Shown here piece by piece: positions 25,126 to 36,722 of a stretch of DNA of 64,000 nucleotides. The first letter of the stretch is position 1. Each line of letters begins with the position of its first letter. Both the position numbers and the translations under genes were made by a program. The notes beneath the pieces are model-generated. The model was given only the letters and a program-made list of their open reading frames with translations, made no database searches and was not told the DNA's origin. Where the stretch lies: NCBI GenBank assembly GCA_029215795.1, contig JARDYH010000002.1:109862501-109926500 (forward strand). Direction: 5' to 3'. This DNA comes from Anniella stebbinsi. Lineage: Eukaryota > Chordata > Lepidosauria > Squamata > Anniellidae.

Positions 25126-26341
25126 AGCATCTTCCCTTGCAGGCTTCAGCTGCTTGCGCCTGTTTGTTTCTTGGCTATCACATGGGGGTGAACTCTACTG
25201 AGGTCTCCGTTGCTGTTCCACTGGGGAAGGGCAGAGGGTTGAAGAGCCCTTTGTCTGAGTTTCAGGTCAGAAGAAGTTAGTTAAGGTGCACAAATAAAAA
25301 GGGGGGCTTTGAGGTCTAAACGGGAAGCCCCAGGAAAGCCCAGGACCAGTTCCTGGTAGAGTGAACACTTACACATTGCTGAAAAAGGAGACATGTCTCA
25401 CCAAAAAGGACAAAGCAGGAACAACGGTTTGCACTAATTTATATGCATATATGAAAATTTAAAAATAAGTACTGTGATTTTAATAGAAATGCCGTACATC
25501 TTACCATAGTGGGGGAGACTGTGACTGGGTGACCTGTGTCCCTGCTGTCCAGGTGCTCACTGTTGATGGGCAACTTCAAGGCTTCCGTTGATCTCCCATC
25601 TGTTGGTTTTTTAAAAATCTTTAAACTGGATGTGGACTGGGCAGCCCCTTCAAAGTGAGGACTGTCTTCTGACTGACCTTCAACTGGAGGTTTTTCCTCT
25701 GTGAAGTAAGACACGTGGCCACTCTAGCAACTAGGCTGCCAATGGACTATCCTTGTTAAATCAATGTACGAGAAATTTACTTTTTCTAGCCTAAGTCTTG
25801 GTTACTGTTCAGGATACTGCGTTTTGGCCTCTGTTATTTCTGGGCTAGAATGCCAAAAACCCTATAGTCACATAGATTATGTAATCATTCTTCTTCTTTT
25901 TTTAATGTTGAGTGGCGTTGAGATCTGTGGTCTCCACTACTGACCCTAATCCTTTCCCCAAAAGGGAAGAGGAAGGTTTTGTCTGTAATGTCATGCTGCA
26001 CTTTGAGGCCTAGCGTAAGTCCTGCCATCTTCCCCAAGTCTGAACTGGGTCACTGTATGCCTTAGAAAGCTCAGAGAGCAGTGCGACTTTGGAGCGCAAG
26101 GTCATGAAGGTGTCTCCACTCTTGGGTGGGTGTGTGGAAATTAGGGCACTCAACAGAATAAAAAATGGCAAGCACATGTGTGCACCCTGCTTTGGAATAA
26201 TGTTTTAATTCCGACTGTTGCATGTATGGGTGCCTTCATGATCAAAGGCAGCTTGCTTTGTGACATTTAGATTTCTTTATTTTTTAAATCAGTATGGTCA
26301 AGACAAACCCGGTAATTTCTTCTTGCTTTCCTTTTTTACAG

Positions 26342-26385
26342 GCTCTCTACAATTCAATCAAAAATGAAAAGCTTGAGTGGGCAGT
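26342..26385 (+). CDS. PSD3: PSD3 exon 1 of this window, end of the Sec7 region
   Basis: A 44-base exon encodes ALYNSIKNEKLEWA plus the first two bases of a Val codon. It lies between a pyrimidine-rich acceptor (cttttttacag) and a consensus gtaagt donor. It starts in phase 0 and ends after two bases of a codon; the missing base is supplied by the exon at 33974. The peptide matches the PSD-family segment that closes the Sec7 domain, where the last helix leads into the linker before the PH domain. PSD3 is a guanine-nucleotide exchange factor for ARF6 at the plasma membrane. The preceding exons that carry the catalytic Sec7 core were not found in the 26 kb upstream, so they should lie before this window. 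Recognition is from memory of the vertebrate family, where this segment is nearly invariant. Confidence 0.93.
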
Positions 26386-26584
26386 GTAAGTATTACTGTG
26401 TGGAATTAATGAGTTCTTAAAATGATTCCTTTTATGGCATTCCACTGCATCTGCAGGCAGCATATGGAAGTGATTCTGGAACTTGCAGAAATCCCCACCC
26501 AGCAATCCAGACAAGCAATCCACCAGTTCATTGGTCAGTCTTCATTTCTTCGTTGGGCAGCCTTCATTCATTCCTCATGAGAGG

Positions 26585-26945
26585 TAGTGTAGCGTGGTAA
26601 TGAAGAAGATTGAGCTGTAGTGGACCAGGAAGACACCATTTTAAATCCCTCCTCAGCCAAGAACTCATTAGGTCAGCCACCCCCGACCTGGTGTGCTTCA
26701 GATATTTTGGACTACAACTCCCAGCATCCCCAGCCAGCATGGCCAGGGACAATGGAGTTGTAGCCCGAAACATGGGGAAAGCTGCATGAGATGGTCTTAG
26801 GCAAGCTACCATTCTTAGAATTATACTCCCCCTCCATTTCCAAGATGAGGATAATATGGCTGACTTACCTTACAGCATTATTGTAAGGCTTACTGAATGG
26901 GAAGCACTTTGAATACTATAAAACTGTGTTTCCCTAGATATTGAT
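26585..26945 (+). mobile_element. tRNA-derived SINE, family 2, interrupted
   Basis: The head (gtagtgtagcgtggtaatga, then tttaaatccctcctcagcca) lies before 26674. The body (ttaggcaagctaccattctt, ttacagcattattgtaaggc) lies after 26786, with a palindromic element between them. Confidence 0.6.
26674..26786. mobile_element. Short palindromic element (CCAACCTGG family), nested in SINE
   Basis: acctggtgtgcttcagatat, tttggactacaactcccagc and, on the other arm, gagttgtagcccgaaacat form an inverted repeat. Related copies are at 38640, 40139, 43462 and 63371. Confidence 0.65.
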
Positions 26946-27099
26946 AGTTGGGATAGATGGTTTTTTCTCTATTTAAAACTGGGGGCACAGTGCACCCCAG
27001 CGGATACTGGGGGTAGGGAGCTGTGGCAAGACATTGGATGGTAGAGCTGTGTGTGTCATGTGAGTAGCCCTGTGACCCCCTAAGTTAGCCTGCTGCCCT

Positions 27100-27560
27100 C
27101 AATGTCCTATTGCCAGTGCTGAAGCAAGATTCCACCCCCAGTCCAATTGGCTCTTGTACATGGAATGCAGGAGATAACCTTTGAAGCTTCTGCTCGGGCA
27201 GCAGAATACTTTGGAGAAGAGCATTCCACAACTAGAGCACCACCACCAAAAAGGCCCTCTCCCCATCACCTCAGATGGTGGGAACTTCCTAAAGAGGCCC
27301 TCCACAAGGGTATGTGGTTAGGTACGGGTGTGGATGGCTAGTCCTTCAAGTTCCCCCTATACTAATCTGGGAAGGAATTTAAAACCAGCACCTTAAACTG
27401 GACCCAGAAACTGAATATGATGCAATATGACCATAATACTCACTCCCAGTTAGTAATGTCGAAGCCACATTCAGTACAAACAGCAGTTTCCAAACTGTTT
27501 CAAAGGCAACCTCACATACCGTTCATTGCAGTAGTCCAACCAATTATATATAGGTAATAT
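27100..27560 (-). mobile_element. Diverged L2/CR1-clade LINE, reverse
   Basis: gcattccacaactagagcac, ccaaaaaggccctctcccc and, distally, accttaaactggacccagaa and ttgcagtagtccaaccaatt follow the order of a reverse L2 ORF2 end. Old and broken. Confidence 0.55.
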
Positions 27561-27934
27561 GTTTTCTCAGAACAAACTTCTTGCAACTGCAGGGTAGCCC
27601 AATTACTTATTCCTCCTCCCTTTCTGCCCTTGCCTATGCCTAGTCACTTGGACATCAAGCAGTGGTGACGCCTGCTCACTGTAGTTCACCTGGATACAAG
27701 AATCGCAGTGCATCTTTATTCCTTCCATTGAGATATCATTGCTGATATAATGGCAGAGAGAGTTGGGTTGGGGGGAATAATGCTTCTGCATCGGGTCTCT
27801 GTTCCAAAGGTCTGGCTCCATCCAGTGTGGTCCCTTGCCAAAGCTAATGACAGACCTTCTCATGGCACAATTTTGGATGTACTGCTCTTTACTGCTGTAT
27901 AAACATATTTTGATGGCGTTTCTGTGGGAATTTA

Positions 27935-28175
27935 TATATTGATTTATTTGATACATTTATATCCCACCTTTCCTCCAAGGTCCCAAAGCAGCATACGTGA
28001 TCCTCCTCCTCCTCCTCCTCCTCCTCCTCCTCCTCCTCCTCCTCACAATCCTGCAAGGTAGATTAGTCTGAAAGTCAATGACTAGCCCAAGTCACCTAAT
28101 GAGCTTCATGGCTGAGTGGAGACTAGAACCTGGGTCTCTCAGGTTCCCGATCCAACCTCCAACCATTACATCACA
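27935..28175 (-). mobile_element. tRNA-derived SINE, family 2, reverse, with (CCT)n expansion
   Basis: The tail tttatatcccacctttcctc is followed by a long CCT repeat (28001-28044), then catggctgagtggagactag, aacctgggtctctcaggttc and ccaaccattacatcacactg, the reverse tRNA-like head. Confidence 0.7.
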
Positions 28176-29335
28176 CTGACCGGAGGTTGTACAGCAGGAG
28201 CATTTGGTGGTTTATGCATTTGGACATTGTGCCCAGTCTATGAAATATTGGACACACTCTCCTCAAGTTGTAATGGGAGGCCATGTTGTCAAACTCTATT
28301 ATATCATGAAAGCCATATATCTGCTGTTAACTCCAGCTAGCAAACGAGTTGTTAGCGATGAACGATGGCTTTGTAAGGGTGGACGACATTTTTATTTCGC
28401 TCAGAAACTTCATCTTAGGGAGAGAGAAATTAAATCCTCTGTTAATCTGTGGCAACATGAATAAAACACATGCTTAGTTTTCTATCTTTTATCTTTTAGG
28501 GCATTGTGTCAGAATGTCTGGGTTAGAAACAAATCTCGAGTCAGGTTTCTTCCTCTTGGCTTTTTGTCTACCGTTTGCTTCATGATTAACTATGGATAGC
28601 TTGACAACAAACTGATATTAAAGATAATTAATTGTGAAAGGCCCAACGTACCCAGTTTCGGTTTCTATCTGGAAGCTAATAATTGAAATTCAAAGCCAAA
28701 CACGAAGAGGCCAGTGTCTGCCAAAACACTTTAATCATACCCCCCCCCCCCCAGCTCATCCTCACTTATCTGACTTCCTTATGCCGCTGGTACTTTCTGT
28801 AGAACGAGAGAAACATGGCTGTCATGTGGAGACTCTTACAGAATAGGGAATGTCATCTTAAATGTAGCCATGCTTATCTTGATGTTGGTAAGGAGACGGC
28901 TTTCATGGAATCAACTTCGGCTCTTATAAGGGTACGCAAGCTTTCAAATTGCGCCCGCTGAAGCTTTAGCAGAATTACCAGCATGTGCTCTCGTACACCA
29001 TTGGCTGAATAAAAAATGCCATCATTACCTGCTCTGTATTTCAGAGTCCCTGGCACATTGCAGTTCAGATCAATTTACTGTTGATGATAATAGAAGTTAA
29101 TTATATTTAGTTTTATTGTTTTATTCATACAGTTCTACCAGTGTATATGGTGCCTTAGAGAGTTAAATTGGCAAAAAGCAAACTTCAGGAAGCTTCCAAT
29201 CCTAAAGCAGGCAAGCGGGGTGGTGGGACAAGAGAATGGAGGAAAGGTAGATACAAGAGTTCAGATAGACGAATCTGGGCAAATCCAATTACATTGTAAA
29301 GAAAAGAAAAAGAAGAGTAGGGAGGATAGATAAAG

Positions 29336-29678
29336 GGTGCCTCTACAAGAGCAATTTAAAGCTCTTTCAAAGCGCATTACCGATTTTACCTCCACATGAA
29401 CGCAGCGCAAATCGGGGGTTGAGGCGCTTTTTCTGTCCGATTATGCGCATTATCGAATGCGCGTTAAATAGCGAGTTTTAATTTACCGTGGAAGTTAAAG
29501 CGCCTTATGACTACGTAAACAAGCGATTCTCCACATGTAACACCTTTAAAGCACGTTTCATACAACCGGTAATGCACTTCACTGCCTCCTGTGTATAGGG
29601 ATTAGGCATAAAAGCGATTGGGAGAAGATGCGCATAATCGGCCAACTGGGTGTCAAACCGAATTCTTGTAGAAGGGGC
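29336..29678 (+). mobile_element. MITE-A copy 4
   Basis: 343 bases, the same length and orientation as copy 1 and about 90% identical by eye. Flanked by perfect TAAAG duplications (29331-29335 and 29679-29683). Ends ggtgcctctacaagagc and aattcttgtagaaggggc. The subterminal motif gtccgattatgcgcattatc is kept. Confidence 0.87.
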
Positions 29679-30321
29679 TAAAGACAAGGGTTTGGATTGA
29701 TGAATGTGGGTAAATCCAGTTACATTTTTACTTAAATGCCCATAATTATTGGCATAGCTGTAGTTCTTCAAGATGATGCCTTTGACAATATGCAATTTCC
29801 TCATTGTTGAACTCTGCCCTGTGCTTCCATTTCCATTTACCTGCCCTCTGCTTCCTTTTACCTGCTCTGTGCTCTGCCCTGTTACCTATATTTAGAAGTG
29901 ACCAGAAGCACTACTTCCTTGCTCCTTTTCTCTACTGACTAAGGAAGCTGATTCCCACTGAGTTGCACTTCCTAGAGCGGCTGGTTTTCTAGGGTGGTAC
30001 CCTTGCATCTAGGGTGGCACCATCCAACAGAACCCAGCCATTTTAGGATACCTGTGCCATTGTGGAGACTCTTTCCTGAAGAATCAGAGAAGGTGAAGAA
30101 GTAAAGAGGGCAACCGTGCAGGGGGCCAAAGAGGATGACAGACAGCAGGTAGAATGTGCTGCTTATTGTAATATATCATGTAAGGACGGAGCTGGTCAGA
30201 TCGCAATTGTTTCCACAGTCCCTGAATAAGAGGGAGGAAGCCATTTCTGGCTAGCTTAGTACTGTTAGTGAAAATCTGAGGCTTGGATATGACTTTTGTG
30301 AGCTTATAATGCTTACCTCAG

Positions 30322-30657
30322 GTCCCCTCTACAAGAATTCAGTTTGGCGCCTGGTTGTCCGATTATGCGCATCTTCTCACAATCGCGTTTACGCCTAAAT
30401 CCTGTAAACGACATGCGGTGAAGCACATAACCGGCAGTATGAAACACGCTTTAAATTGGCTGAAATCGCTTGTTTACATGGTCAAAATGCGTTTTAATGG
30501 CCGCGGAGAATTAAAACTCGCTATTTAACGCGCATTCGATAATGTGCATAATCGGACAGATAAAGCGCCTCAACCCCCAATTTGCGCTCCACTCTTGTAG
30601 AGGTAATTTTTTTTAATGCGATTTGAAAGAGCTTTAAATCGCTCTTGTAGAGGCGCC
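30322..30657 (-). mobile_element. MITE-A copy 5, reverse
   Basis: 336 bases starting gtcccctctacaagaattc and ending gctcttgtagaggcgcc. Flanks CTCAG and TTCAG match at four of five. It lies 643 bases after copy 4 in opposite orientation. Confidence 0.85.
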
Positions 30658-31929
30658 TTCAGCGAAGAGATTACCATTAGGAGCACCAAATTCTTTCCTA
30701 GCGCTGAAGCCAAAGCCAGAGGAGTCCGAGCCAGATCATTCTCTAGGTCTACGGCGCTGTATAGCAGTGCATTAAGACATGCGTTGTTGGGAGGGCTTCT
30801 GCCCTGAAAGGCGGCTAAGACATGTTTTAAATAAATAAGTAAAATAAAATGAGGCTCAGGTAGCCCTTGGGAAATGTAGTTTTCCCAGTGGCTACTGCTA
30901 GTGGCTACTTTGGGAAACTATGTTTTTCAGGGACCTCCAGAGCTTTGCATGCTGTGGCCCTGGACAGGAGAGGGAGGGAAAGACCTCCATCCGTTCCCTC
31001 TCCGTGTGTCTGCTTGCCCCTACCGGCTATGTTCATGAGGTATGTTTGTTTTAAGCCTTAAAGGGATGCGGCCTAATTGCCTAAGATCGTCTTGTCCATT
31101 TATTCCCCAAGGGAATAAAAAGATTTCCCCACCCTTGATTTAAGAGAGAGGAGATTTAGGGGATCGGGGTAGGTGGCATGTAAGGGGCTGGCTAGGGAGT
31201 TTGAGGGACCAATAGGGGGTAGGCCAGGCTGAATTTGGCTTTGGTTCAGAAATAAGTTGAGCTGCTACCCAATTTGGGGGAATGTTGTTTGGCTTTCGAG
31301 CCAAAGTTGACTCACGCCAGGATGGTGCGGTGTGGAAGAGGATAAGTACTATTGAATCAAATCAGTGACATTGCATTCAGGGGCACTCAAGCAGTGTGTG
31401 AGGCATTTCCAAAGAAATCCCTGGAAGGGATGACCATGGCATTAGATAAGTACTCCATACTGAAGGACACTTCTGGAATTACTTGGTTCTGTTCAGAGTA
31501 ATGTATAAACATCTTAGCATTTGGAACTGCTTTTCTGGACTGGGGGCAAAGGATTTGGGGGAATGTGTGTAAGCTGACAGACTATGAAGTAAGTGGCTGC
31601 GTTTCTTTTTTTTAAAAAAGTCAGCAAGGCAAGAAAATACTGCAGAAGGTTGATTTACAATTCGTCTATCTCAGATTCCCTAAGCTGACAGAATTGCCAC
31701 TAGGAACGCTTTCTCCAGAGGGTGCATCCTGAAAATAGCTCAAATGGCAGTTCCGTTAATTTAGGCCTGGACCTTGACTGATTTCAGCTCGCAGTGAAGG
31801 GAAGGACCCATGTGCTACTTTTGCACAGCTGCGTCAGAGCTACACACCATGGAACCAGTGCCTGGTGTCTGCATACTGTGGGTCACACAGGGAGGGTCCA
31901 TAGCTCTATGATGGAGCAAAGGCAAAAAT

Positions 31930-32050
31930 GTTCAGTCCCTGACATCTCCAGGTAAGCAGGCTCCTGGCTAAGGTTGACCTCTGCCTCTCCAGTTTGCTGC
32001 AGTCGCTGCCAGTTGGAGTAAACTCTACTGGGCTCGATGGATACCTTCAC
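31930..32050 (+). mobile_element. Fragment of tRNA-derived SINE, family 1
   Basis: ctgacatctccaggtaagca, cagtcgctgccagttggagt and tactgggctcgatggatacc follow the family-1 body. Confidence 0.5.
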
Positions 32051-32511
32051 ACCCTCACATGACTGTGGACCTCTTTTGTGGTGCCCCCCGTTGGACCATG
32101 TGCAGTGTGGGGAACATTGTGCTCTGCTGCCACGGGTGTAGCAGATGCCGTCTGCATTTTTTGATCAAAGTACACTCCTTGCTCCCATTTGTTGATGTGA
32201 CTCCAGGAATATTGGAACAGACTGCATGGCTGATGAAGCCGGGGTGGCAGGGAGAACTTGCCGGCTCTTGGTTTGACCGGAGATGGGCTCTGTCTAACTG
32301 TCCTTTTTTTCTGTGCTCTAAACGAGAGTTTTAAAGTTGTTTGTTGCAAGCATTATGTACTGGTCCGACAGTGATGTATGGAGAGCCGTTGCAAGCATCC
32401 TTCATGGTTCATGATGAGCTTTTAGGCTCCTTGTCAATCTAAAAATCATTGGCCGTAGCTCCTACGTAACCACTCCCTTCCCCCCCCACCCCAAAGAAAC
32501 CTGGAGCCTGA

Positions 32512-32690
32512 GGAACTTTCATGTGCAGAACGTCCCAGGTTTGATCTCTGGCGTCTCCAGAGATGGCTGGGATGGACACCTCCCTGAAAACCCAGAGAGC
32601 CACTGCCAGTCAGTGTTGACAATACTGAGCCAGATGGATCAGTGGTCAACGTGGGGTATAAGGCAGCTCCCTGTGTTCCTGACTCGAGGG
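32512..32690 (+). mobile_element. tRNA-derived SINE, family 1
   Basis: ggtttgatctctggcgtctc (B box onward), gagccactgccagtcagtgt, actgagccagatggatcagt and aaggcagctccctgtgttcc give the best-preserved body of this family in the window. The head is partly lost. Confidence 0.75.
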
Positions 32691-32714
32691 CTTCTTCCAA
32701 ATGTTTCCCATTTC

Positions 32715-33195
32715 TTTTATTATTTCGTTTATTCTATTTCTGTACTGCCCCATAGCCGAAGCTCTCTCAAAAATTAAAAATAATTAAAAATACATTATAC
32801 TAGCTCCCCCAAAAGCATTTACATAAAAATATATATAAACAGATAACACACATAGAGGCAACATATATCTAAAAACAATTGGTTAAACATCAGCCCAAGA
32901 CAATCCAGGACCTAATTAAAACTCATTATATGCTGCCAAATGCCTGAGAGAAAAGGGCAGTTTTAATCTGGTGCCGTAAAGATAACAATGTTGGTGCCAG
33001 GCTTGCCTCGTCGGGAAGATCATTCCATAATTGAAAGCCCTTTCTCTTGTTGCCACCCCCGGAGGAGACACCCAGATGCTGAGCATAGTGTACAGGTCAG
33101 TCCGTCTGGTATTTTGGTCCTGAGCCATGTAAGGCTATAGGTCAAAACCAGCACCTTGAATTGAGCTCAGAAACACACAGGCAGCCAGTGCAAAT
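32715..33195 (-). mobile_element. L2/CR1-clade LINE, reverse
   Basis: A 3' end ttctgtactgccccatagcc is followed by an A-rich 3'UTR. Then come gaagatcattccataattga and ctgagccatgtaaggctata (complement of the AFS..LWND and KALHG segments). Confidence 0.75.
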
Positions 33196-33973
33196 AAATA
33201 ATGGTTATTGAAGTGAGCCAAGGGGAATTTGCCCATCACTGCTTGCAGCTGAATAAGAGGCGGAATGTGAAATGGATACACGGATCTGGTGGTCAGAGCG
33301 TTGTGGTCATTGGGCAGGGACAAGGTTTGTCCGGTCCACTGAAGCGGCACCTGTTTGCTACTACAACCTCTGCCTTGTCCCTCTGAGCTCCTGGACTTGC
33401 TCTAAACATTGCCCTCACTCTTCCAAGCGGCTTTTCTTAGCCTTTTGAAAGGGAGAGGACACCCGACACAACATTTTCTCTCTCCTTTTGTGTAATTTGA
33501 ATGATGAAATGCTTAAGATACCATGCTGCAGGCTTGATATTAGGTTCAGTGTTTGCGCGTATTGCGGAAGTGCAAAATGTAGGCATTGCCTTGATTTAAA
33601 CCTCCTAGATGCCTGGTTAAAATCCACCTGGTTCCCTTAGGGTAGTAATGTTGCCGTTGATGTCAGCGGATTCCAAACTGCATTCCCAAGAGAACGGCAC
33701 CAAGGTATCACTTCTGATTCATATCCCTAAATATAAATAGGAGCCATCCCACTGAAAGTAGTAAGATTTCTTGCAGGTGTAAAGTTAAGCGTATACTGCA
33801 ATACCTCAGTTCATCTTGGACCACAGGGCCTAACATGAAATCAGTGAAGGGAGCAATAATTAAAATGTTTTCCTGTCTTTATTATGATCATTGAAATGAA
33901 ACCTGCACTGGATTGTCAAATGAACTTGGTTGTTGTTGTTTTCCTTTCTTTTCTTTTTTTAAAATTGCTTTAG

Positions 33974-34167
33974 AGATGATGAAGAAAAGAAAAAATCCCC
34001 CTCCGATGGTACTGACGAAAAGGATAACGGAACCCAAAACAAGGCTGTCAATCGCATTGGCAATACCAATAACCCTTTCCTGGACATTCCTCATGACCCC
34101 AATGCTGCTGTGTACAAAACTGGATTCCTGGCACGCAAATTCCATGCCGACATGGATGGAAAGAAGA
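33974..34167 (+). CDS. PSD3: PSD3 exon 2 of this window, Sec7-PH linker and start of PH domain
   Basis: A 194-base exon completes a Val codon, encodes 64 full codons and leaves one base of a Thr codon at a gtgagt donor. The first half is an acidic, Lys- and Ser-rich linker ([17 protein letters not shown]) that is expected to be disordered. The second half ([20 protein letters not shown]) is the strongly conserved entry into the PH domain, whose first beta strand is the [12 protein letters not shown] segment. In this family the PH domain binds PI(4,5)P2 and targets the exchange factor to the plasma membrane. The position corresponding to human Ile in ARKIHAD is Phe here, as I recall the human sequence. 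An in-frame shadow reading of 133 codons overlaps the exon in another frame and is not coding. Confidence 0.96.
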
Positions 34168-34205
34168 GTGAGTGTGTTTCAACGAGGACTGTTTTCTCTG
34201 TATCT

Positions 34206-34493
34206 GGGGTGCAGAACCTCTTTCAACCTGAGGGCTGAATTCCATCTCCGGATGGCTCTCGGGGGCCCTCCTTCCACCACTGGGTGGGGCCAATGGCAAA
34301 AGGGGCAGACCTAAAAAAAAAAAAACACCAAAGATTCCAGCATATTTGAACGTAACTCTTTTACTGCTAGCAACTAAGCCTTAGGAGAGGTATTTCAACC
34401 TTTTAGAATGAGGAAAAGTGCACAAAAGCTGGGAAGCCACCCAGTGATCAGTGGTTGATGGAAAGGGGCAGGGCTTTTTGGGTTCTGCACCCA
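34206..34493 (+). mobile_element. hAT-type MITE (MITE-B), internally shortened
   Basis: ggggtgcagaacctctttca on the left and ttctgcaccc on the right are inverted ends. The interior keeps ccagcatatttgaacg and aactaagccttaggagaggt. It begins 38 bases after exon 2. No clear target duplication. Confidence 0.7.
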
Positions 34494-35194
34494 GGGCCAT
34501 GCAGAGGAGGGTCCAGTTGGCCCAGGGCCCACGATTTTGAGGGGGCCCTCCAATGAGGAGGTCCTCCCCCAGCTTACACTACTGCTTCCATAGCGTAAGC
34601 GGCTCATCGAGAAGCGAGGAGCCCACCTTGTGGAAACAGCGCAGAAGCATCATGAATACCACAGTCAGACTACAAGCTCCAGAGGGCCATGCTGCGTGCA
34701 GGGCGGGGATATAGGTGCCTTGAGGTGTTGTAGAACAGGTTTAATATGAAGGTGTTATGTAGAACAGACATGTTGGTGGCATGCCCCCTTGGGGCGGCCA
34801 TGTTGTCCTCCTTTTTTGAAATGGGGGGGGGGCACACACTTCCCATCTGGCCTGGGCATATTACCAACTCTGCACGGCCCTGTCTGCACCCCTACTCTGT
34901 GTGCTGCAGTAAGGAAGGGTCTTACCAAGGGGGAAGGGAATGACCAAAATCTACATGTATGCAGATTGCATGGGCTAGCTCCCTTGCCACCAGTACCACA
35001 TGCCCATGGAAATGTAAACAAAAGGGTGTTAGCACAAAATCTCAAGGTGCCAGAGCAGTCGTGGATCTTGCAGGCTGGAGGGAAAACGGAGATTTTCTAG
35101 CACAGAGCTTTCTGGGGTGGGTGGGTGTCTGGCTACACTAATTGGGAATTAGGATGGTTGACTTCCCCTGGGCTCATTTTCCTACAGTCCACCC

Positions 35195-35684
35195 ATATGG
35201 GTGACCATATTACACCAGCTTTGAAATCTCTCCACTGGCTGCCAGTTAGTTTCCTGGCGAAGTACAAAGTGTTGGTCATTACCTTTAAAGCCCTACATGG
35301 TTTGGGTCCAGGTTACCTGCGGGATCGCCTGCTCCCATACAATCCGCCCCGCACGCTTAGGTCCTCTGGGAAGAATTTATTACAGTCAACAAAAACTAGA
35401 CTGACAACTGTTACCCAGAGGACCTTCTCTTCTGCCGCTCCCAGATTATGGAATGACCTGCCGGGAGAGATCCGTGAACTTACCAGTCTTCAGGAATTTA
35501 AACGATCTATAAAGACTGATCTCTTCCGGCAGGCCTACTCAGATGAATTTTAAGTGTTTTATTGGTGTTTTATTGGTATTTTAATGGTATATTGGTTTTA
35601 TGTATTTTTAATCAGTTTTGTGTGTTTTATGATGATGTTGTTCCCCGCCTCGATCCGGAGGGAGAGGCGGGTAATAAATAAATA

Positions 35685-35727
<43 letters not shown>

Positions 35728-35735
35728 TTAAATAA
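35195..35735 (+). mobile_element. L2/CR1-clade LINE, relatively young tail
   Basis: An uninterrupted frame from about 35197 to 35553 reads DHITPALKSLHWLPVSFLAK, then FKALHGLGPGYLRDRLLPYN and AAPRLWNDLPGEIRELTSLQ, ending at a stop. A short 3'UTR (tgttccccgcctcgatccgg) and (ATT)n at 35685-35728 follow. The intact frame suggests a recent, 5'-truncated insertion. Confidence 0.88.
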
Positions 35736-35913
35736 ATAAATAAGCAGAAATATTTGTTCCAAGAGAGGTAAACACAGATGTCCAACAAGGCCTCTGTGCA
35801 TTGTTGTTTATTTGTGCTCCCCTGCCCATGTGCAACTGCTCGTGATTCAAAGGATTGCGGGTAGGGCGGGGGACGCTGTGGAGTTATTTCAAAACCCAAA
35901 TGAACTTGGATGA

Positions 35914-36090
<177 letters not shown>

Positions 36091-36629
36091 TGAAATTTTC
36101 CTACATGAAGAATAAAGCAAGGAGTTATCTAGCCCTTCCTTACTGCCACTTCATTGATTAATCCGTGGGCAGTGGACAATAGGATGGCCGGCAAGTAGCA
36201 TACCCTTCCTCTGAACTGCTTTTGTATGTTTTAAGGAAGAGAGAGGAAACGGGGTGGCTTGCACTTCGCTTTTTTGCGTGCTTCAGGGTCTTGGATGAAC
36301 CACACATTCCCCCACCCCAAGAGATACTTGTTCCGTCACTGCCTTTGGAGAACTTTCATCTTTCTGCAGCCCTTTTCCACGTGAGCACGGGACATTGCAA
36401 GTCAAGTCACCCATGCTTCCTCTTCTGTGGCTTCCTTGAAACAACAGACAAAGTTTCTCTAGCGTGGAAATGTTATGCAGGGACCAGGCCCCCGCTTATT
36501 TGGGAGTTGGCTAATTGATCGTAATAGGATTACTCTGATGAAAAGTGTTCTGTGCTGCAGCATCTTCTGATCCTTCTCAGTGCCAGAATCATAATCTTAC
36601 AGCTGATGGCTCAAGCTTTATCCACTAAG

Positions 36630-36722
36630 GCTCCAATCCTATACACCCTTACCTGGGAGTAAGTCCAGTTGAACTCAGTCAGACTTATTCTTGAGTCGCC
36701 ATGCTTTAGGATTGCACTGTAA
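36630..36722. mobile_element. Short palindromic element (AATCCTAT family)
   Basis: ctccaatcctatacaccctt, cctgggagtaagtccagttg and, on the other side, tttaggattgcactgtaag form inverted arms. The family recurs at 42790, 44350, 44680, 44826 and 45236. Confidence 0.6.

Larger units (their letters stand above)
2493..26341 (+). other. PSD3: Putative PSD3 intron between candidate first exon and exon at 26342
   Basis: This 24-kb interval holds only repeats that I could name plus unassigned sequence. I read it for Sec7-core peptides (for example DRFKRSDVAKHLGK or LLNTDLHGH) and did not find them, though short exons could be missed by eye. Stretches with nothing recognised: 2535-3935, 5470-7145, 7265-8390, 8430-9600, 10085-10780, 13190-13580, 13940-14765, 15120-15860, 16590-17340, 18815-20220, 20910-21690, 21755-23500 (only a C run at 22567-22592) and 25130-26340. 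Confidence 0.5.
26386..33973 (+). other. PSD3: PSD3 intron 1 of this window
   Basis: 7.6 kb holding a split SINE, L2 tails, two MITE-A copies and SINE fragments, listed separately. Nothing was recognised in 28180-29330, 29684-30316, 30663-31925 or 33200-33970. Confidence 0.8.

Noticed and set aside
2493..26341. Search for Sec7-core exons of PSD3
   Set aside because: No stretch matching the expected conserved peptides was found by reading; a translated search with a PSD3 protein would settle it.
33913..34314. 133-codon open frame across PSD3 exon 2
   Set aside because: It reads the exon in the wrong frame and continues into the intron; the spliced PSD3 frame explains the exon fully.
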